This document shows, in pieces, positions 1 to 5,095 of a DNA stretch of 5,095 nucleotides. Below the pieces are notes generated by a model. The model saw only the letters and a list, made by a program, of their open reading frames with translations, searched no databases and was not told where the DNA came from. The position numbers and the translations under genes are program-made. This DNA comes from an uncultured Bacilli bacterium (lineage in GTDB: Bacteria; Bacillota_I; Bacilli_A; RF39; UBA660), in assembly GCA_944329505.1 (NCBI GenBank), contig CALVIJ010000073.1, forward strand, positions 1 to 5,095, given 5' to 3'. The number at the start of each line of letters is the position of its first letter. Within the stretch, counting starts at the first letter, position 1.

Positions 1-623
1 GTAAACATGGTGGCGGAGTACTGCTTGCTAAACATCAGGGTATTAATACAACATTTAATATTAATGGTGGAACTGTAAATAATAATAGTTTAACAGGAAC
101 AGTAAATACAGAAGGCTTTAACTTTGGTTCAGTTGAGGGAGTAGTTATAAATGATAAGACTTCAGGACATTCTTATACGCATGGAACTATAAATTATATG
201 GTTACTGCCTTAAATAATGGTTATGGTTTAGCTGTCGAAGGAGCTTTTACAGATCTTAATACTAATGTTGTTTTATGGCAAAATGCAGGAAATAACCAAA
301 AATGGAGAACTTTCGTTTTAGCTGTTGTAAATGGAAAAGTACAATATGGGTTTGCTGTCGTTCATACTGGTGATAGATGGTTATGGATATTAGGTAATAA
401 TAGTGCATTAGGAACTAATATAATAGTTTATAGTATGAATAAGAATACTGGTGGATTTTGGTATTTAGAAAATGCCGGAAGTGGATATTGGTATATAAAA
501 AATGTTAATGGCTTGTGTTTAGATTTAAATAACAGTACAGTAGTCAACGGAACTAAAATAAATATTTGGACATGTAGTAATCAAAATAATCAGAAATGGA
601 AATTTATACGAACAACTGCATAA
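1..623 (+). CDS. Surface protein, C-terminal part: beta-helix rungs plus ricin-B-type lectin domain (5' end outside window)
   Basis: The reading frame is open from base 3 to the TAA at 621-623 (206 visible residues). The ATG at 198 is therefore internal, and the gene starts upstream of the window. Visible residues 1-45 have the Gly/Asn/Thr-rich pattern of a right-handed beta-helix, with HGGGV followed by TFNINGGTVNNN, as in the repeat rungs of large surface adhesins. From about residue 63 to the end is a beta-trefoil of the ricin B type with three subdomains. Subdomain 1 ends in QKW (Q99-W101) and subdomain 3 ends in QKW (Q197-W199), with the typical GLCLDLNN and IWTC segments before it. Subdomain 2 has lost the QxW signature and reads GFW. 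Such domains bind carbohydrate, so the likely role is attachment to glycans outside the cell. There is no C-terminal LPxTG signal or membrane helix, so any anchor must be N-terminal. The fold is confident; the ligand and whole-protein role are not known. Confidence 0.85.
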   Translation, partial: KHGGGVLLAKHQGINTTFNINGGTVNNNSLTGTVNTEGFNFGSVEGVVINDKTSGHSYTHGTINYMVTALNNGYGLAVEGAFTDLNTNVVLWQNAGNNQKWRTFVLAVVNGKVQYGFAVVHTGDRWLWILGNNSALGTNIIVYSMNKNTGGFWYLENAGSGYWYIKNVNGLCLDLNNSTVVNGTKINIWTCSNQNNQKWKFIRTTA

Positions 624-720
624 TACTTTGAAAATTATAATGAAGAAATTTAGTAAAGCAAAAAATTATAAAATAATATTTATGTAGTTAGTAAATAAAA
701 ATATTTTTAACAACATATAC

Positions 721-726
721 GAGGTG
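721..726 (+). promoter_or_regulatory. Ribosome binding site that sets the start of the NlpC/P60-like gene
   Basis: GAGGTG lies 6 bases before the ATG at 733, the normal Shine-Dalgarno distance. The in-frame GTG at 724 is part of this site, so it cannot be the start. Confidence 0.8.
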
Positions 727-732
727 ATAAAA

Positions 733-1764
733 ATGACAAAACAAAATCATAAATTATTGATATACATTTTTTGCTTTTTTATTTTTCTATTTAATCGTGA
801 TGCTATCTTAGCTGCATCATCAGAGGGAAATAGAATAGCCGATATGGGAGCACAACTAGCCGTAGGGGTTGATAGTTTTTACTATGCTGCTCATCCATGG
901 ACTAGGGTTTATAATAATCAAACAAAAAAATATGTAGACATAAGAGAGAGAGTTAGTCCTGTCGGATTAGGAGCAGATAAAGGAGAGTATGCAGATTGCG
1001 CGGTAGGTGTTTCTACCATTGTAAGAGCATCTGGTGTTGATCCTGATTTTCCTACATATTTGTGTCCAGATCAATGGAATTATCTTAAAGGAGATGGGGC
1101 TAAGAAGTGGAGGCATGTAGGAACATATTATATTGGAACTCCACCGACTCAACTACAACCAGGGGATGTATTATTGGTAGATCCAACGAAGACTAATGCT
1201 TCTCAGCACATATGGGTTTATTTAGGAAACTTGGTTGTAAGAAAGTATTGGCCTAATAGTGATGCTGATTCAATACAAGCCTCATGGTGCTCTGGGTATA
1301 TGTGTAGTTTTTATCCTAGTTTATTTAAAACTGCAATTAGTCAAGATCCAGGAAATAGACCTTATGCTATATTTAGGTTTAAAGGAACAGATTTTGTTAA
1401 AGGAGTTCAGAAGTGGGCTGAACAGGTAAGTACACAAAAATTTGAATATCAAGCAGCTGATGTCTGTGATATTATTTCACAAGAGTTAGCCACTTATATA
1501 AATCGTTTCTTTTTCTATATATGTGTTGGAGGAATAATTCTTTTAGTAGTTCTTAGTAGTTTAAATTTAATAAAAGTTATAGTTGGTCATGATAATGATG
1601 GATTATATGAATTTTTACAAAATCTAAAGGTTCGAATAATATGTTTAGTAGTATTATTAGTTTTGCCGGTAATTATACCATATCTTTTAAATACAATTAA
1701 TAATATTGCTCCTATTGTTGGATACAATTCAGATAATCCATTGTGTAATTCTTTATCAAATTAA
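733..1764 (+). CDS. Secreted NlpC/P60-like cysteine hydrolase with C-terminal two-helix (VirB2/TrbC-like) membrane module
   Basis: This 343-residue protein has three parts. Residues 1-27 form a signal peptide: basic start, hydrophobic core 8-20, and likely cleavage after ILA (A27). Residues ~70-225 look like a papain-fold NlpC/P60 or CHAP-type domain, with the candidate nucleophile C89 in YADCAVGVS, the PGD turn at 143-145 (LQPGDVLL) and the candidate catalytic H159 in HIWVYLG. Such enzymes cut peptide bonds in peptidoglycan, so cell-wall cleavage on the outer face of the membrane is the likely role. Residues ~259-284 and ~302-322 are two membrane helices joined by a short charged loop (HDNDG to KVR). 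This hairpin resembles small VirB2/TrbC-like proteins. C245 and C338 would both lie outside the cell and could pair. The start at 733 is chosen because GTG 724 sits in the Shine-Dalgarno site. No convincing promoter was seen in 624-720. A terminator follows at once. The fold assignment rests on motifs; the enzyme activity is inferred. Confidence 0.75.
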   Translation: MTKQNHKLLIYIFCFFIFLFNRDAILAASSEGNRIADMGAQLAVGVDSFYYAAHPWTRVYNNQTKKYVDIRERVSPVGLGADKGEYADCAVGVSTIVRASGVDPDFPTYLCPDQWNYLKGDGAKKWRHVGTYYIGTPPTQLQPGDVLLVDPTKTNASQHIWVYLGNLVVRKYWPNSDADSIQASWCSGYMCSFYPSLFKTAISQDPGNRPYAIFRFKGTDFVKGVQKWAEQVSTQKFEYQAADVCDIISQELATYINRFFFYICVGGIILLVVLSSLNLIKVIVGHDNDGLYEFLQNLKVRIICLVVLLVLPVIIPYLLNTINNIAPIVGYNSDNPLCNSLSN

Positions 1765-1769
1765 AGTAA

Positions 1770-1807
1770 AAAAATCAAGGTAAAATTAATGTTGAACCTT
1801 GATTTTT
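1770..1807 (+). terminator. Rho-independent terminator, possibly bidirectional
   Basis: A perfect 12-bp stem (1770-1781 with 1796-1807) encloses a 14-base loop. It begins 5 bases after the stop codon of the NlpC/P60-like gene. The + strand arm ends in five T. On the minus strand the stem is followed by an even longer T run (complement of the A run 1768-1774), so it could also stop transcripts coming leftward from the DUF6512 gene. Confidence 0.85.
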
Positions 1808-1833
1808 CATATGTTTTATTTTGAAAGTTTATT

Positions 1834-1853
1834 GTACTTGTTAATGTAAGTAC
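1834..1853. repeat. Short inverted repeat upstream of the promoter of the 116-residue protein gene
   Basis: GTACTT (1834-1839) and AAGTAC (1848-1853) are perfect 6-bp arms with an 8-base spacer, about 30 bp upstream of the -35 box at 1885. The position suits an activator or repressor site, but arms this short can arise by chance in AT-rich DNA. Confidence 0.3.
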
Positions 1854-1884
1854 TGACATTTTTTGGGAATTATAAAAAAACTAA

Positions 1885-1912
1885 TTGACAAAAATAAATA
1901 GGTGATTATAAT
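1885..1912 (+). promoter_or_regulatory. Consensus sigma-A promoter for the 116-residue protein gene
   Basis: TTGACA (1885-1890) and TATAAT (1907-1912) are exact consensus boxes with a 16-bp spacer. Transcription should begin near 1919, giving a leader of about 20 bases that holds the Shine-Dalgarno site at 1928-1933. The promoter covers the in-frame GTG at 1902, which rules that codon out as a start. Neither box is degenerate, so strong constitutive expression is expected unless a regulator acts. Confidence 0.85.
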
Positions 1913-1927
1913 AACTAAACAGAAACC

Positions 1928-1933
1928 GGAGGG
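1928..1933 (+). promoter_or_regulatory. Ribosome binding site of the 116-residue protein gene
   Basis: GGAGGG lies 7 bases before the ATG at 1941 and fixes that codon as the start. Confidence 0.8.
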
Positions 1934-1940
1934 ATGTATA

Positions 1941-2291
1941 ATGACATCAAACAATTCTCAATATGCAACCATTCCAATTGAATTATTGGAAATAGAATCT
2001 AGAAAGAACAAAATCAATCCTTCTTATAAATTTCATTTATTAAAAATAACCCCATATAAGTCTTTGAAGTTAACCAATATTGTTGTAAAAGTTGGTGATG
2101 AAACTACGCCTTATGTAGAAGAGTTACTTACTCAGAATAAAATTGGTTTAAGCAAAGATGAGGGGTATAAAGTATATCTTCCGGGTGATATTATTTATAC
2201 ATTATGTACTAAAGAAGAAGCTTATTTGACCGCTGCTGAGCAATTAAATTATCATCAAAAAGTGTCTAATATATTTACTCAAAGTTCGTAG
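1941..2291 (+). CDS. Uncharacterised 116-residue protein
   Basis: I do not recognise a family. The protein (116 residues, ending at TAG) is soluble by eye: no signal peptide, no membrane helix, and one cysteine. The middle part alternates hydrophobic and charged residues in a way that suggests beta strands (YKFHLLKITPY, LTNIVVKVGD, YKVYLPGDIIYTL). The C-terminal ~25 residues (from TKEEAYLTAAEQL) look helical. A frame open from GTG 1902 exists, but that codon lies inside the promoter, and the ATG at 1941 has a near-perfect Shine-Dalgarno site. The gene is monocistronic: a terminator precedes it, it has its own promoter, and a convergent gene overlaps its last 13 bp. No terminator is visible after it. 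Codon use resembles its neighbours, and the strong promoter and ribosome site argue that it is a real, well-expressed gene. Confidence 0.8.
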   Translation: MTSNNSQYATIPIELLEIESRKNKINPSYKFHLLKITPYKSLKLTNIVVKVGDETTPYVEELLTQNKIGLSKDEGYKVYLPGDIIYTLCTKEEAYLTAAEQLNYHQKVSNIFTQSS

Positions 2292-2812
2292 ATATTTATT
2301 CCATATTTGTTTTCGACTGTATCAAGAAAAATATAATTTTCAGGTGGATTATATGTTAAAATTCCCATAATAATATAAAGTAGTATAATCCCTATAATGC
2401 CTAACGTTTCTCTGTGAAGAGGTCTTAAACTTAAAATATAGTAACTTATTATGTTTACAAAATATATACTGATAAATAAAACTACTAAATTTAAAATAAA
2501 TATTGAGCCAGCAAAATGATATATTGGTAAATATATAATTAGGAAAACGATGATTGATAAAGTCGTTTCTATAAATACACTTAATACGAAATTATTATGA
2601 TTAATTCTGTATTTTTTTAAAAGAAAATATTCAAGAATACTCCAAATTAAAATACTACTAGTCATCATTTTTACGTGTTCCCAAATACTTTCATTTACAG
2701 GAAAGAAAATACTAAATAATGAATTCGGAAACCAATTGTATAAAAAATGAGTTAAAAAACATAAAATAAACATTCCAAAAAGACTAAACATTTTTATTTG
2801 TTTTAGAGTCAT
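2279..2812 (-). CDS. DUF6512-family integral membrane protein
   Basis: This 177-residue protein has about five membrane helices (roughly 8-27, 51-65, 76-99, 103-127 and 136-153). It carries the signatures I associate with the DUF6512 family of Firmicutes: PVNESIWEHVK at 38-48 after helix 1, the acidic E61 in helix 2, and a C-terminal NPP motif (155-157) followed by a short tail containing KYGI. The family's function is unknown. The conserved acidic and His residues near the first loop (E41, E45, H46) could bind a metal or substrate, but that is a guess. The start at 2812 is an ATG with GAGG 7 bases upstream (2823-2820 on this strand). The frame stays open to a TTG at 2872, which lacks comparable support. 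The stop is TGA. The gene converges on and overlaps the 116-residue gene by 13 bp, and it is divergent from dnaG. Confidence 0.85.
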   Translation of the reverse strand: MTLKQIKMFSLFGMFILCFLTHFLYNWFPNSLFSIFFPVNESIWEHVKMMTSSILIWSILEYFLLKKYRINHNNFVLSVFIETTLSIIVFLIIYLPIYHFAGSIFILNLVVLFISIYFVNIISYYILSLRPLHRETLGIIGIILLYIIMGILTYNPPENYIFLDTVENKYGINIYEL

Positions 2813-2846
2813 AGCACCGCCTCTTTTAAGAATAATATATGTAATT

Positions 2847-2872
2847 TTGCAAAAAAATATACTTTTTTGCAA
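2847..2872. repeat. 10-bp perfect inverted repeat in the DUF6512-dnaG divergent spacer
   Basis: TTGCAAAAAA (2847-2856) and TTTTTTGCAA (2863-2872) are perfect complements around a 6-base centre. Each arm ends in the self-complementary hexamer TTGCAA. The site is 35 bp upstream of the DUF6512 start and 66 bp upstream of the dnaG start, a good place for an operator acting on one or both. It is too AT-rich to be a good terminator. No convincing -35/-10 pair was found for either gene in this spacer. Confidence 0.45.
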
Positions 2873-2925
2873 GTTTTTTTCTAAAAAAAAAGGAAATGGG
2901 TAAAAAAAATCGTATATTAATATAT

Positions 2926-2933
2926 AGGGGGGA
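2926..2933 (+). promoter_or_regulatory. Ribosome binding site of dnaG
   Basis: AGGGGGGA lies 4 bases before the ATG at 2938. The spacing is slightly short, but the core is G-rich enough to pair well with the 16S rRNA tail. It supports 2938 over the upstream in-frame ATG at 2896. Confidence 0.7.
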
Positions 2934-2937
2934 TTTC

Positions 2938-4653
2938 ATGAATGTACTAAGTCAAGAAAAAATAAGTGAAATCAGAAATAGTATCAATATAGTCGATGTT
3001 ATATCCTCTTATATACCCCTTACCCCTAAGGGAAAAAATTATTTTGGAGTTTGTCCGTTTCATGATGATACTAATCCTAGTATGAGTGTCAGTCCATCTA
3101 GACAGATTTATAAATGTTTTTCTTGTGGTGCTACGGGAACTGTTTTTAAATTTATTATGGATTATGAAAATATTTCATTTATGGAAGCAGTTAAAAAAGT
3201 TGCTGATCTAGGTGGTATTGTTGTTAATATTGGTAAAGTTCATAAAAAACAAACTCATCCAGAATTACATCAAATATATGATTTGAGTTTAAAGTTTTAC
3301 ATTAATAATTTGAATACTGCTGCCGGTAAAGAAGCACGTGAATATTTAAATAACAGAAATATAAATGAAGAAGTTATTAAAGAATTTCAAATTGGTTTAG
3401 CTTTAAAAAAAGATATGTTATCTAAGATTTTGACTCAAAAATTTAAACCAACAGAAGTTTTAAAGAGTGGTTTGATTGGGAAAAACGATTATGGATATTA
3501 TGATTTGTTTTATGATAGAATAATGTTTCCGCTTTATGACTTGGATGGTAATCCAGTAGCATATAGTGGAAGAATATATAATAGGCAAGACAATTCAAAA
3601 TATTTTAATACTAGAGAAACGGAAATATTTAAAAAGGGTGAACTTATATATAATTATCATCGTGCGAGAGATGAAGCAAGACGAAAAAATCAAGTTATTG
3701 TCATGGAAGGCTTTATGGATGTCATTAGGGCTTATACTATAGATGTTAAAAATGTTATTGCCACTATGGGTACAGCTGTAACTGATGTTCAAGCGAATTT
3801 AATAAAACGAATGGCCAAAGAAATTATTTTGTGCTTTGATGGTGATGAAGCAGGAGCTAAAGCAACTATGGCTTGTTCTAATGAACTTTTAAAAATAGGA
3901 GTTACTCCTAAGGTCATTAGGTTAGAGAATAATTTGGATCCAGATGAATATATTCAAAAATATGGAAAAGATGCTTTTCGGAAGAAAATTGATAATCCTA
4001 TTAGTGTTATGGATTTTAAATTATCTTATTTAAAAAATGGTAAAGATTTAAATAGTAGTGTTGATCAAGCAAAATATATAAATGAATTAATTGTTGAATT
4101 AAATAAAATTGATGATGATATTTTAAAAGATTTAACTATTAAAAAAGTTGCTACAGAAATGAATGTTGATGAGAGTTTAATAAGAAACCATTTGGAAAAG
4201 AAGGAAGTTAAACCGATTCGTCAAAGCGAACCACCGAGTGTAACTACAAAATATGAAAAGGCTGAAAGTGGATTAATTTACTATATGCTTAAAAGTCCAG
4301 AAGTTATTACCATGTATAATAACAAAGTTACTTATATTCCGACAAAAGAATATCGACAGTTAGCTAGAGAAATAAGTGCTTTTTATAAAAACTTTGGCTT
4401 TATAAATGAAGCTAGTTTTATTGATTATATTGAATGTGATTCTGAACTTATGGAAACAATAGGTAAAATAAATAAAAATAATACAAAAGAAACTTATACT
4501 TTAGAGGAAATTGAAGACTATATTAATGTAATTAAAGATTATAATGTGAAAGAGGAAATAAAAAGACTTACTAACAGAATGAAAAACTTGACAGATCCAT
4601 TAGATAAAGCTAAAATAGCTGAGGAAATTGTGGGACTTAAAAAGGGAGTGTAA
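2938..4653 (+). CDS. dnaG: DNA primase DnaG
   Basis: DnaG makes the short RNA primers for leading- and lagging-strand replication and works with the replicative helicase at the fork. The protein has 571 residues, near the usual ~600. The N-terminal CHC2 zinc ribbon is complete (C39, H42, C60, C63 in CPFH and CFSC). The catalytic core follows, with the basic KYFNTRETEIFKKG segment (221-234) that contacts the template. The Toprim domain carries E257 (MEGFMDV) and the metal-binding D301 and D303 (FDGDEAG). From about 420 to the end is the poorly conserved, mostly helical helicase-binding domain. The start at 2938 is chosen because MNVLSQEKISEIRNSINIVD aligns with the usual DnaG beginning and has a Shine-Dalgarno site. 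The 14 extra residues from ATG 2896 have no family support. rpoD follows 3 bp after the stop, so the two are surely co-transcribed. No motif is missing. Confidence 0.97.
   Translation: MNVLSQEKISEIRNSINIVDVISSYIPLTPKGKNYFGVCPFHDDTNPSMSVSPSRQIYKCFSCGATGTVFKFIMDYENISFMEAVKKVADLGGIVVNIGKVHKKQTHPELHQIYDLSLKFYINNLNTAAGKEAREYLNNRNINEEVIKEFQIGLALKKDMLSKILTQKFKPTEVLKSGLIGKNDYGYYDLFYDRIMFPLYDLDGNPVAYSGRIYNRQDNSKYFNTRETEIFKKGELIYNYHRARDEARRKNQVIVMEGFMDVIRAYTIDVKNVIATMGTAVTDVQANLIKRMAKEIILCFDGDEAGAKATMACSNELLKIGVTPKVIRLENNLDPDEYIQKYGKDAFRKKIDNPISVMDFKLSYLKNGKDLNSSVDQAKYINELIVELNKIDDDILKDLTIKKVATEMNVDESLIRNHLEKKEVKPIRQSEPPSVTTKYEKAESGLIYYMLKSPEVITMYNNKVTYIPTKEYRQLAREISAFYKNFGFINEASFIDYIECDSELMETIGKINKNNTKETYTLEEIEDYINVIKDYNVKEEIKRLTNRMKNLTDPLDKAKIAEEIVGLKKGV
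4642..4648 (+). promoter_or_regulatory. Ribosome binding site of rpoD inside the dnaG 3' end
   Basis: AAGGGAG overlaps the last codons of dnaG and lies 8 bases before the ATG at 4657. The adjoining TTG at 4654 is 5 bases away and is a less likely start. The arrangement suggests translational coupling of dnaG and rpoD. Confidence 0.65.
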
Positions 4654-4656
4654 TTG

Positions 4657-5095
4657 ATGTTTGGAGAAATAAAAACTTTTGAAGAAAGAAAAAAAGAATT
4701 AATTGAAATGGGTAAGAAAAAAGGCAGTATTACTTATGAAGAATTAGCCGAAAAATTAAAAAATTTAGATTTAGATGCTGATTCTTTAGATGATTTATAT
4801 AATACCTTAAGTGAAAATAACATAAAAGTTGTTTCAGAAAATGAAGAGGATGACGAAGATCCAAGTACTACTAGTAATGAGCTTTTAACAAAAGACTTAA
4901 CTATTAATGACCCAGTTAGAATGTATTTAAAAGAAATTGGTCAAATTAAACTATTAACAACTGAGGAAGAATTAGAATTAGCTGATAGGATTGCTAATGG
5001 TGATGAACAAGCTAAAGCAATTTTAGCTGAAGCTAATTTACGTTTAGTTGTTAGTATTGCTAAAAGATATGTTGGAAGAGGAATGCTATTTTTAG
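4657..5095 (+). CDS. rpoD: RNA polymerase primary sigma factor RpoD/SigA (3' end outside window)
   Basis: This gene is cut by the window end: 146 codons are visible with no stop. The protein is the housekeeping sigma factor that directs RNA polymerase to TTGACA/TATAAT promoters like the one at 1885-1912. Residues 1-~52 match region 1.1 (KKKGSITYEELAEKL). An acidic linker follows (SENEEDDEDPS). Region 1.2 begins at D85 (DPVRMYLKEIGQIKLLT). From E125 comes the start of region 2.1 (EANLRLVVSIAKRYVGRGM), which binds the core polymerase. The family's -10 and -35 recognition regions (2.4 and 4.2) lie beyond the window. Region 1.1 and the direct link to dnaG mark it as the primary rather than an alternative sigma factor. 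In Bacillus the same gene is called sigA. Confidence 0.95.
   Translation, partial: MFGEIKTFEERKKELIEMGKKKGSITYEELAEKLKNLDLDADSLDDLYNTLSENNIKVVSENEEDDEDPSTTSNELLTKDLTINDPVRMYLKEIGQIKLLTTEEELELADRIANGDEQAKAILAEANLRLVVSIAKRYVGRGMLFL

Noticed and set aside
198..200. ATG as the start of a separate lectin gene
   Set aside because: The frame is open to the window's left edge, there is no Shine-Dalgarno site before it, and the first strand of the trefoil would be cut.
624..720. Terminator or promoter between the lectin and hydrolase genes
   Set aside because: Only an imperfect AT-rich stem (about 627-658) without a T run, and a weak TTGAAA-N17-TAGTAA match at 628-656, are present; neither is convincing.
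967..1152. Open frame of 61 codons on the minus strand
   Set aside because: It lies wholly antisense to the NlpC/P60-like domain, has no ribosome site, and its product resembles nothing.
2813..2872. N-terminal extension of the DUF6512 protein from the TTG at 2872 (minus strand)
   Set aside because: It would cover the inverted repeat and the ribosome site of the ATG at 2812, and the family begins just before the first helix.
2896..2937. N-terminal extension of DnaG from the ATG at 2896
   Set aside because: The 14 residues have no counterpart in the family, overlap the Shine-Dalgarno site of the 2938 start, and lack a good ribosome site of their own.
3595..3792. Open frame of 65 codons on the minus strand
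   Set aside because: It is antisense to the Toprim region of dnaG, and the codon pattern is explained by dnaG.

Overview
The window comes from a low-GC Gram-positive bacterium (Firmicutes/Bacillota). Four signs support this: AT-rich codon use, strong Shine-Dalgarno sites, a dnaG-rpoD (primase - main sigma factor) gene pair, and Gram-positive-type surface proteins. Tryptophans are all TGG and one gene ends in TGA, so the standard bacterial code fits and a Mycoplasma-type code is not needed. The style of the surface genes (beta-helix plus ricin lectin, papain-like domain fused to a two-helix membrane module) recalls uncultured gut Bacilli/Mollicutes-related lineages, but that placement is an inference.

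Layout. Positions 3-623 (+) hold the C-terminal part of a large surface protein: the last beta-helix rungs, then a ricin-B-type lectin domain. Positions 733-1764 (+) encode a secreted, membrane-anchored protein: signal peptide, NlpC/P60-like cysteine hydrolase domain, and a C-terminal pair of membrane helices resembling small VirB2/TrbC-like proteins. A hairpin terminator at 1770-1807 closes it. A consensus sigma-A promoter (1885-1912) then drives an unrecognised 116-residue protein (1941-2291). Its 3' end overlaps by 13 bp a convergent gene on the minus strand (2279-2812), a five-helix DUF6512 membrane protein. A 125-bp divergent spacer carrying a 10-bp inverted repeat separates that gene from dnaG (2938-4653, +). 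rpoD/sigA follows after 3 bp and runs off the window end.

Function. The right half is core machinery: DnaG makes primers for replication, and the primary sigma factor directs housekeeping transcription; the two are co-transcribed here as in many Firmicutes. The left half is accessory and faces outward: a glycan-binding surface protein and a probable cell-wall hydrolase tethered in the membrane. The two central genes have no known role. Starts of four genes were moved downstream from the longest open frame because of Shine-Dalgarno position, the promoter, or family alignment. No stretch over 300 bases lacks a gene; the spacers are 624-732, 1765-1940 and 2813-2937. No RNA genes, CRISPR arrays or insertion sequences were seen.
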